Shown here: positions 8,185 to 15,400 of the stretch, one piece after another
How positions within the stretch are numbered: position 1 is the stretch's first letter
Layout: each line of letters starts with the position of its first letter
NCBI GenBank assembly: GCA_964432995.1
Contig: CAYSPU010000139.1
Span: 1 to 15,772, forward strand
Length of the DNA: 15,772 nucleotides
Source: CAYSPU01 sp964432995
GTDB taxonomy: Bacteria > Verrucomicrobiota > Verrucomicrobiia > Limisphaerales > JAHDYP01
Reading direction: 5' to 3'
Notes under the pieces: model-generated
Seen by the model: the letters and a program-made list of their open reading frames with translations, nothing else
Told to the model about the DNA's origin: nothing
The model's database searches: none
Translations under genes and position numbers: made by a program

Positions 8185-9588
8185 ATGCAAAGGTCGAGGC
8201 GGATCGGCGCGGTCGCACTGCTCATCGGCACCGTCGCGGCTCTGGCGGCAGACTACCCGCTGCAAGTCAAGAACATGAGTCTCGAGGAAGCCCGTGCTTG
8301 CCCCGGCGGCTACGGTGCCTACGGCGACCTCCAGAAGAAGATGCCGGGCGTCACCAAGACTCCCGCCGCCGTCTCCAAGCACCCTCTGTTCGCCCGAATG
8401 CAGAGCTACGGGCCTGCCTCCGAGGAAACATCGACCGCCGCGAAGTGGATCCTCTACTTCGACGAATCCAAAGGCACAGGCAAGGGCTACGACCGGATGA
8501 TCGTCGATGTCAACGCCAACGGCGATCTGACCGATGACCCCGTCGTCCAGAAGGCCACCCAGGAAGGACGCGATGCCAACGTGGACAACGCCCTGTTCGG
8601 CCCGGTCGAAGTCCCCGCCTCGATGGCGGTCGGCCAGTGGCGTCCCCGATTCTGCGTCGAACTCTACGTCTACAACCGCGAGGGTCTCAACATCCAGGGA
8701 GACGGTGGCCGGGTTTTCATCGGCCGGATCCAGGCCCGCGCCGGGAACTACCTGGAGACAACCGTCGACCTCAACGGCGTGAAACAGCGGATCGCCGTCG
8801 TCGATGGCAACTGCAACTTCAAGCTCGGCGAGAGCGCCCAGATGCTCGAGGCCAACCGCGGCCAAGGACGCCAGTCGTACTACCTCTACGGCCGCGATTG
8901 GTTCCTCCGCGACTTCAACAACGACGGCCGCTTCGTGCGCACGCTGGGCGATACCGAGGCCGAGCATTTCTCCGCCCTCATCGACGTCGGCGGGCAACCC
9001 TTCAGCACTGCCCTGTCGGACGACCTCAAGTCCCTCCGCCTGGAGCCGTACGCCGGTTCCGTGGGCAAGGTCAAGGTCGAAGCCCTCGTGACCGGGTTCA
9101 TCGTCGGGTGGGAGAAGGCAGAAGGCCAGTGGGAAGCCGTCACCCCCGCCATCCAGAACGGCTTCGCCACCCTGCCCGCCGGAAAACTCCGCCTCTGCGC
9201 CTGTTCCGTCGGCGCCAAGAACCCCGAAGGCCGCTGGGTCCGGGGCGAGAGTTCGGACGTCGGCACCAAGACCTTCAACGTCGCCCCCGGAGGTGAGTCC
9301 GCCCTCGAACTCGGCCCCCCCTTCAAACTGCAGATCACCTACACGAAGGGATCGAACCGGGGCGAGAGCGGCGGAGCGCTGGGCGCCGTGCGCAGCCTGT
9401 TCGGCGGGTCCGGCGGCTCGAGCGCGACCGTCCTCCAGATGAACGTCACCACCTCGGGCGCTGCCGGTGAACAGTACTCCAGCTTCATCCAGGAGGGCGT
9501 GCGCACCGGAACCGTACCCCCACCTAAGTTCGAGATTATCGACGAAAACAGCAAAGTCGTCGGCACCGGCAACTTCGAATATGGTTGA
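8185..9588 (+). CDS. Secreted protein of unknown function, ending at an in-frame TGA that may be recoded
   Basis: I do not recognise a named family. The 467-aa product begins with a clear signal peptide (MQRSRRIGAVALLIGTVAAL, likely cleaved after an Ala near 21), so it is exported. The mature part has acidic Asp/Asn/Gly loops that look like metal-binding or repeat turns: DVNANGDLTDDP (108-119) and DFNNDGRF. This is reminiscent of exported proteins of Planctomycetes and Verrucomicrobia that describe themselves with 'DxNxxGxLxDD' loops. A Gly/Ser-rich linker lies near residues 391-412, followed by a beta-rich tail (PPKFEIIDENSKVVGTGNFE). Translation stops at TGA 9586-9588 just after NFEYG, in the middle of what looks like a C-terminal domain that continues in the same frame to 9729. 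Full decoding would give 514 aa. The Shine-Dalgarno sequence AAAGGA and a candidate promoter precede it. Confidence 0.85.
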   Translation: MQRSRRIGAVALLIGTVAALAADYPLQVKNMSLEEARACPGGYGAYGDLQKKMPGVTKTPAAVSKHPLFARMQSYGPASEETSTAAKWILYFDESKGTGKGYDRMIVDVNANGDLTDDPVVQKATQEGRDANVDNALFGPVEVPASMAVGQWRPRFCVELYVYNREGLNIQGDGGRVFIGRIQARAGNYLETTVDLNGVKQRIAVVDGNCNFKLGESAQMLEANRGQGRQSYYLYGRDWFLRDFNNDGRFVRTLGDTEAEHFSALIDVGGQPFSTALSDDLKSLRLEPYAGSVGKVKVEALVTGFIVGWEKAEGQWEAVTPAIQNGFATLPAGKLRLCACSVGAKNPEGRWVRGESSDVGTKTFNVAPGGESALELGPPFKLQITYTKGSNRGESGGALGAVRSLFGGSGGSSATVLQMNVTTSGAAGEQYSSFIQEGVRTGTVPPPKFEIIDENSKVVGTGNFEYG

Positions 9589-9729
9589 GGCGGCACCTGC
9601 GCGCACTCATGGCGAGTGCCACAAAACCTCGTCGGCAAGAAGGTCACCTTGAAATCCACCTTCAACCTCGGACCGCTCAACCCCGGAGGAAAAATCGTCG
9701 AAAGCGCCCCGGTCCAAGTCCAGCTCTGA
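9589..9729 (+). other. In-frame continuation of the secreted-protein gene beyond TGA (candidate selenoprotein tail or pseudogenised C-terminus)
   Basis: Reading on in the same frame after TGA 9586 gives 46 sense codons and a second TGA at 9727-9729. The peptide starts GGTCAHSWRVPQNLVGKKVT and ends with GKIVESAPVQVQL, which alternates like a beta-sandwich edge. About three quarters of its codons end in G or C, as in a real gene. The residue at the TGA plus the following Cys would form an x-Gly-Gly-Thr-Cys pair (Sec/Cys-x3-Cys). A strong stem-loop lies 16 nt after the second stop, as expected if transcription covers this part. Alternatives are a nonsense mutation (TGC or TGG to TGA) or a sequencing error. 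Confidence 0.6.
9603..9619 (+). promoter_or_regulatory. Stem-loop just after the in-frame TGA (SECIS-like candidate)
   Basis: GCACTC (9603-9608) pairs perfectly with GAGTGC (9614-9619) around the 5-nt loop ATGGC. The loop starts 21 nt after the TGA, within the distance range described for bacterial SECIS elements. The loop contains two G, but at its third and fourth positions rather than the first two, so the fit to the consensus is partial. A competing pairing GGCAC (9592-9596) with GTGCC (9616-9620) exists. Confidence 0.35.
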
Positions 9730-9745
9730 CGTCAGCCTCGCACCG

Positions 9746-9789
9746 AGCCCGGATTCCACGCCATCCACCGGATGCGGGGAATCCGGGCT
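9746..9789 (+). terminator. Long stem-loop, probable transcription terminator of the secreted-protein gene
   Basis: A perfect 12-bp stem (9746-9757 with 9778-9789, agcccggattcc / ggaatccgggct) encloses a loop that itself pairs (cgc-c-atcc with ggatgcg, one bulge). It starts 16 nt after TGA 9729. The sequence after it (tcctt) has only a weak T-run, so termination efficiency is uncertain. Its position fits a gene ending at 9729 better than one ending at 9588. Confidence 0.55.
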
Positions 9790-9847
9790 TCCTTGTGGCC
9801 CCCCTTCCCCGCGTGCCACTCTTTCGTCGAAACCTGTCCACACTCCC

Positions 9848-11947
9848 ATGAATGCCGGCAGCCAGCCTCTCCTCGCCACGCTCCTCGCCTGGGCGCTCGG
9901 CATCGGTCTGCCCGTGCTGCCGCACGCCGCGGAGCCCCCGGCCGAGGAAACTCCTCCACCCGCCACCCTCGAACGAAACGAGAAAACCGGCGACCCCATC
10001 CCTGCCAACTTCACCCCCAACCTCACGAATCGCATCCGGCTCGGGGGCATCGTCCGAAACGAAGCCGGCCAACCGATCGCCGGCGTCAAAGTCCGCATCC
10101 CCACACTCGATTCCCTCTCATTCGGTCCCCGCGAACGCTACGAATGGGGGGCCACCGGATCCAAACCCGTCACCACCGACGCCGACGGCCGCTGGTCCTT
10201 CGACGATGTGCCCCCGGACGTCTCCGCCGCACGCGTCGAATTCGAACACTCTGCCTACTGCCGCAGACGGGCCCAAACCGAAGGCGACTCCACCACCGCC
10301 GGCACTGTGATCTCGCTCGACGACCTCAAGTCCGCCCAAGCCACCGTCACCCTCAAGCGCCGCCTCACCCTCACGGTCTCCGCCACCGACGCCGCCACCG
10401 ATGCCCCTCTCCGCAGCTTCGTCGCCACCCCGGGATATGCCAGCGGTCGCTCGGTCCGCTGGGAACCCCGCCAAGCCCGTCGCACGAACCGCGGCCAGAT
10501 CCTCTTCTCCCCCGACGACGCAGATGCCCAGCTCCCCGCCTACGTTCGCGCCCAAGCCGACGGAAAAGCCGCCCGTGTTGTCTGCGTCCCTTCCGCCCCC
10601 TCCGGTGAAGCTGCCGTCACCGTTCCCCTGAGCAACGGAATCGGTATCAACGGCACCGTGACCTCCGCCGACGGCCAACCGCTGGCCAACGCCCAGGTCG
10701 CGCTGCTCACCGAGTTCGCCGGCGCCACCCTCCGCCAAACGAACTTCTTCCGCGCCGCGGACCTCGTTTCCACCCTCACTGACCGCCAGGGCCGCTACCG
10801 GTTCCCCCCCACCCCCGAGGCGCCCACTCTCGTCACCGTCCATGAACAGGGATTCGCGGCGCACCCGCTGAGCGGATCCGCCATGCCCATCGACCTCCAG
10901 CTCCAACCATGGTGCCGCTTCCACGGCGACCTCACTCCCATCCCCAGCGCACCATCCGAGCCTCTCGCCCTCTTCCTTACCGCCTCCCCGTTTGTCCCCC
11001 AACTCTTCCGGCAGCCATGGCTGGGCGCCCTCAAGCTCGATGTGAACCAGTACGCCGTCGAAACCGACCCCGACGGCACCTTCACCATCGACCACGTGCC
11101 CCGCTGGAGCGGCATCGTGCTCTGGCACACCGTGAAGCTCGACGACGCGCTGCCCGCCCGCGAGGACACCGTCTGCTTCAATGGCAGGTTTGTCGGCGCG
11201 CCCATCGGTGCCACCATGACCCACGACTTTGGCGGCAGCTCTCTCCGCGGACGACTGCAGCCCGACGATCCGGACGCGCCCATCCCGTGGAACACCACGC
11301 TCAACCGCGTCAGGTTTCGAGAGATGGACAATCCGACAGGCGCCAGCATCGACCGCCTCTTCACCTGCAACGAGGCCGGCCTGTTCCGCATCGTCGGCAT
11401 CCCGCCGGCCAAATACGATGTCAGCCTGAGCGTCCTCGCTCCTCCGCTGCTCTTCGGAACTGCCCACCGTGAAGTCGTTTTTCCCCCATCCACCTCCAGC
11501 AACACCCCGGTCGACCTCGGAACTTGGACGCTCACGCCCACCCGGAAGCCCAAGGTGGGAGATCCTGCACCTCCAACCGAGATCACCACATTCGACGGAA
11601 AGAAGATCCGCCTCGCCGACCTCCGCGGTCGATACGTTCTCCTCCACTTCTGGACCCAATGGTGCGGCGCCCGCGCCACCTCCTTTCCGGTCCTGCAGGA
11701 ACTCCACACCGCACACACGGCTGATCGCCGACTGGAGATCCTCTGTCTCTACGATGGCCCTGACTACCCGCGAGCCATCCTGCGTAACCCGATGCCCTGG
11801 CCCCAGGGTTGCGGCGACGCTCCCGAACAATACCCCACTTCGGAACTCCCCTCGCTCTACGTCATCGACCCCGAAGGCCGCGTCGCTGCCGCCGATGTCT
11901 CGGTCGCAGAGGCTGGCGACATCATCCGCAAAGCGCTCCAGCGCTGA
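9848..11947 (+). CDS. Exported carboxypeptidase-regulatory-like domain protein with C-terminal thioredoxin-like (TlpA/redoxin) domain
   Basis: 699 aa with a signal peptide (hydrophobic segment 7-26, likely cleavage after HAA near 29), so periplasmic or cell-surface. Two carboxypeptidase-regulatory-like Ig-type repeats are readable: LGGIVRNEAGQPIAGVKV...TTDADGRWSFDDVP (about 64-145) and INGTVTSADGQPLANAQV...LTDRQGRYRFP (about 260-335). A third, degenerate one (SLRGRL...NEAGLFRIVGIPPAKYDV) lies near 464-535. The last ~130 residues form a thioredoxin fold: KVGDPAPPTEITTFDGKKIR, LADLRGRYVLLHFWTQWCGA, and the cis-Pro region ELPSLYVIDPEGRV. The redox centre reads WCGAR (Cys near 606), so the second Cys of CxxC is replaced by Arg; it cannot be a normal dithiol oxidoreductase. 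The gene lies 118 bp downstream of TGA 9729, behind a hairpin, with no clear Shine-Dalgarno sequence. Its partner is unknown. Confidence 0.9.
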   Translation: MNAGSQPLLATLLAWALGIGLPVLPHAAEPPAEETPPPATLERNEKTGDPIPANFTPNLTNRIRLGGIVRNEAGQPIAGVKVRIPTLDSLSFGPRERYEWGATGSKPVTTDADGRWSFDDVPPDVSAARVEFEHSAYCRRRAQTEGDSTTAGTVISLDDLKSAQATVTLKRRLTLTVSATDAATDAPLRSFVATPGYASGRSVRWEPRQARRTNRGQILFSPDDADAQLPAYVRAQADGKAARVVCVPSAPSGEAAVTVPLSNGIGINGTVTSADGQPLANAQVALLTEFAGATLRQTNFFRAADLVSTLTDRQGRYRFPPTPEAPTLVTVHEQGFAAHPLSGSAMPIDLQLQPWCRFHGDLTPIPSAPSEPLALFLTASPFVPQLFRQPWLGALKLDVNQYAVETDPDGTFTIDHVPRWSGIVLWHTVKLDDALPAREDTVCFNGRFVGAPIGATMTHDFGGSSLRGRLQPDDPDAPIPWNTTLNRVRFREMDNPTGASIDRLFTCNEAGLFRIVGIPPAKYDVSLSVLAPPLLFGTAHREVVFPPSTSSNTPVDLGTWTLTPTRKPKVGDPAPPTEITTFDGKKIRLADLRGRYVLLHFWTQWCGARATSFPVLQELHTAHTADRRLEILCLYDGPDYPRAILRNPMPWPQGCGDAPEQYPTSELPSLYVIDPEGRVAAADVSVAEAGDIIRKALQR

Positions 11948-11965
11948 ACCCTGTTGCTCCGTGGC

Positions 11966-11983
11966 CGCCGACGTCAGTCGGCG
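11966..11983 (+). terminator. Small stem-loop after the thioredoxin-like gene, possible terminator
   Basis: A 7-bp perfect stem (cgccgac / gtcggcg) with loop gtca starts 18 nt after the stop at 11947. No T-run follows. It may be a weak terminator or part of a repeat. Confidence 0.35.
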
Positions 11984-12084
11984 CCGAAGCCGCCAGACCA
12001 TGCTGGAAGCCGCTGCCGCCTGACGGGGCGCCGCTTCCGTGACAAATCCGCCGCCCTCATTCAGCGACAGAGGTCCACACTCCA

Positions 12085-12122
12085 GTGCAACTTTTTGTCG
12101 TATATACGACAAAAGGTTGCAC
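12085..12122. repeat. 38-bp near-perfect palindrome
   Basis: The two 19-nt halves are complementary except for one T/G position (12092 against 12115). The central 22 bp (12093-12114) are a perfect palindrome around gtcgtatatacgac. It begins and ends gtgcaac / gttgcac. It could be an operator for a dimeric regulator, a cruciform or recombination site, or one copy of a dispersed palindromic repeat. As RNA it would be a long hairpin but with no U-tail. Confidence 0.85.
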
Positions 12123-12142
12123 ATGGAACCAAGGAGTGGCAG

Positions 12143-12318
12143 GCAGGGTCAGGCGTTAAGCATTAAGGCCGTCTGCGTGAAGGACCCGAGAATTGCCGCC
12201 CCGCGGGCCTTCTCCCCACGTTGAAGTTGCGCGTTGCACGACACCCCTCACCGTACAGTTGGTGATTGTCACCCAGGCGAGGCTGATCCTTAACTTAATC
12301 CTTAATGCCTGACCCTGC
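12143..12318. repeat. Inverted repeat with 25-nt arms around a 126-bp core (possible MITE or REP-type element)
   Basis: The arm at 12143-12167 begins gcagggtcaggcgttaag. It matches the reverse complement of 12294-12318 (gcagggtcaggcattaag...) at 23 of 25 positions. The core has no ORF of note; it contains a small hairpin ggtga-ttg-tcacc (about 12260-12272). The AT-rich arm ends repeat ttaag/attaag units. The structure resembles a non-autonomous mobile element or a REP doublet. No transposase is in the window and no flanking target duplication is obvious. Confidence 0.7.
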
Positions 12319-12390
12319 GGGGCCTGTTGCCGCCGCTTGCACCCATCGCCTCCTCATGTCAGCGTAGCCCCGTTTGGCAGATCCTCCGCC

Positions 12391-12395
12391 AGGAG
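12391..12395 (+). promoter_or_regulatory. Ribosome binding site of mfd, supporting a TTG start
   Basis: AGGAG lies 8 nt before TTG 12404 but only 2 nt before GTG 12398. No in-frame ATG occurs near the N-terminus, and an in-frame TAG at 12365 bounds the frame upstream. Confidence 0.6.
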
Positions 12396-12403
12396 CGGTG
12401 GCA

Positions 12404-15400
12404 TTGGATCTCCTGGCCATCGCCGCCAGATCTCCCGCCGTGCAGGCCCTGCGGCGGCGCCTGGAGAAGGGAGACGCATTTTCTCTCGCCGGCGTCAGCC
12501 CCGCCGCACACTCGTTCGTCGTCGCGCTCCTGAACGCCCTCCACCCCAAACGCACCCTCGTGGTCGTCGCCGAAAACCTCAAAGCCCAGGAAGCACTCCA
12601 TCAAGACCTGCAAACCTGGCTGTCGCTTGCCGCCCCCGATACCGCGACCGCACGCGCGCCCGCCTCCCTCTGCTTCTTCCCCTCCTGGGAAGTGCTGCCT
12701 CACGAAGACCGCCTTCCCCATGCGGACGTCATCAGCGAACGCCTCGAAACGCTCCTGACCCTCAGCCAACCTCCGGACGCCCTCGCACCCGCCGCGCCCA
12801 TCGTCGTCACCTGCGCCGCCGCGCTGCTGCAAAAGACCTTCGCCCCCGACGCCCTCCGCCGCAGCACGCGTCGTCTCCGCCAAGGCGACCGTTGCGAGCC
12901 CCAGGCTCTCGCCGAGTGGCTGGAAGCTCACGCGTTCGAACCCGAGGCTCAGGTCACCCAGAAAGGTGAACTGGCTCTGCGCGGGGGAATCCTCGATGTC
13001 TTCCCCCTCTCCAGCCCTTGGCCCGTACGCCTCGAGTTCTTCGGCGACGAGCTCGAATCCCTCCGCACTTTCGACCCCGTAACCCAGGTCTCCCGAGAAA
13101 CCATCCGCGAAGTCCTCATCCCGCCCGCCGGCGAACTCGGCCTGCTGCGACGGGAACCGCCCGGCAGCCCGCAAGTCGGTCTTCTCATCGACCACCTTCC
13201 CGCGCAGGCCCTGCTTGTTCTCTGCGACCCGGAACGGCTCCGGGAGCACGTCGAGGACTATGCCCGTCGCGTCGAAGCCGCCTCGCCCCTCCTCCTGCCG
13301 TGGCGTGACCTGGTCGAACACCTGAACTCGGGAGGAGTCCAGGCGGTCTCGCTGATCGAGAACGCACTGATTCCCGACGGCCAAGCATCCCCCGTTCCCC
13401 ATGAAGCGGAACTCGACGTCCGGAATCCGGAGTCTGAGTTCACAACTCCTGCGGATGGTCCGATGGAAGAAGATGTCCTCCGTGGACAACCTCCTCAAGG
13501 TAGGGACGCGCGGCCCCGCGCGGCCGCCTCCGCAGGTTCGCCACACAGAATCCCCCGGACGCCCGAGCCAGGCGTCCCCACCTCTTCCGGGATGGAGCAT
13601 GTGTTGGTCAGCGAACCGATCGTCCTCTCCCTCCCTTCGCTCGAGGCCTACCGCCCGATCGCGGAGCGCGCACCGGATCTGCCGGTCGCCGAGGCGCAGC
13701 GGCGGGAGTTCTTTGCCCAACTCCACCGCTGGCTCCGTCAGGGCTGGGACGTCCACCTCTTCTGCAACAACGAAGGCGAACGCCAGCGCTTCGGCGAGAT
13801 CTGGCTGGAATGCGGACTCGGCAGCCCGGCACCTCCCCCTCACCCGACTCCGTCCGCGCCAGCACCGTCCGCGCCTCAGGAGACCGTTGGTGATACCCAA
13901 CCGGAGCAGAGCACGCCCGGCGCTCTTCCCCTGCCCACGCTCCACCTGGGCTCCTTGGCCCGCGGTTTCCTCTGCGCATCCGCCTCCCTGGTGGTCGTCA
14001 CCGACGCCGAGGTCTTCGGCCGTTACCGAGTCCAACGGCCGCGCCGCCTGAAATCTCCCCATGCCCCGGCCACCCGTTCGGCGATGGAAATCAACTTCAC
14101 CGATCTGGAGGAAGGCGATTACGTCGTCCACCTCCAGCACGGCATCGGCCGTTACGTTGGCCTGCGCGTGCTGCCCACCGGCCGCAGCCGCCATACCACC
14201 ACCGCCACAGACACCCAGCCAGAACCGAACGCCCCCGGCCAGGAATGCCTCGTCATCGAATACGCCCCTCCCGACCCCGCCCAGCCCGCGCCGAAACTCT
14301 ACGTCCCTGTCACCGAAGCCCATCTCGTCAGCAAATACGTCGGCGCCGGCAAAGCCCGCCCCCCTCTCAACACCCTCGGCGGCTCCCGTTGGGCCAAGGC
14401 CAAAGCCCAGGCCGAAGAAGCCGTCCGCGACCTTGCCGGCGAACTCCTCGCCATCCAGGCCGCCCGCGAAACCCAACCCGGCCACGCCTTCCCCCCGGAC
14501 CCACCCTGGCAGCGCGAGTTCGAAAGCGCCTTTCTCTTCGAGGAAACCCCCGATCAACTCCGCGCCATCCTCGAAACCAAGGCCGACCTCGAACGCCCCA
14601 AGCCCATGGACCGCCTCATCTGCGGCGATGTCGGCTTCGGCAAGACCGAAGTCGCCATTCGCGCCGCCTTCAAGGCCGTCCTCGGCGGCCGCCAGGTCGC
14701 GCTCCTCGTCCCCACCACCGTCCTCGCTCAACAGCACTTCAATACGTTCAGCGAGCGCATGGCCGATTACCCCGTCCGCATCGACCTCCTCTCCCGCTTC
14801 CGCAGCCGCCGCCAACAACAGGAAACCCTCCGCGACCTCGCCAACGGCGCCGTCGACATCGTCATCGGCACCCACCGCCTCATCCAGTCCGACGTCGCCT
14901 TCGCCAGGCTCGGCCTGGTCATCATCGACGAAGAACAACGCTTCGGCGTCCTCCAAAAAGAGAACTTCAAACGACTCCGCCGCCTCGTCGACGTGCTCAC
15001 CCTGAGCGCCACTCCCATCCCGCGCACGCTCTACCTCGCGCTCACCGGCGCGCGCGACATGAGCACCATCGAAACCCCGCCCCACGACCGCCTCCCGGTC
15101 GAAACCATCGTCACCGCCTACGACGAACGCCTCATCCGCGACGCCATCCAACGCGAACTCCAACGCGGCGGCCAAGTCTTCTTTCTCCACAACCGCGTCA
15201 CCACCATCGACACCTTCGCCCGCCGCCTCCAGGACCTCGTCCCCAACGCCCGCATCGTCGTCGGCCACGGCCAGATGGACAGCGACACCCTGGAGAAAGT
15301 CATGACCCGCTTCGTCAATGGCCAGGCCGATGTCCTCCTCTCCACCACCATCATCGAAAGCGGCCTCGACATCCCCAACGCCAACACCATCCTCATCGAC

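Larger units (their letters stand above)
11948..12403. other. Gene-free stretch with palindromic elements upstream of mfd
   Basis: I see no convincing coding region in this ~450 bp. It holds a small stem-loop (11966-11983), an inverted pair ggaagc / gcttcc (about 12004-12037), the 38-bp palindrome (12085-12122) and the long inverted repeat (12143-12318). It is locally richer in A and T than its surroundings. An mfd promoter must lie here or upstream; none is obvious. No tRNA or CRISPR-like pattern was found. Confidence 0.7.

Noticed and set aside
8134..9606. A 490-codon open frame antisense to the secreted-protein gene
   Set aside because: Low-complexity shadow (Ala/Glu/Val/Gly-rich); the plus strand has a signal peptide, a ribosome binding site and protein-like sequence.
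10118..12124. A 668-codon open frame antisense to the thioredoxin-like gene
   Set aside because: Same composition artefact: Gly/Val/Glu-rich text without motifs. Its N-terminus merely translates the 38-bp palindrome.
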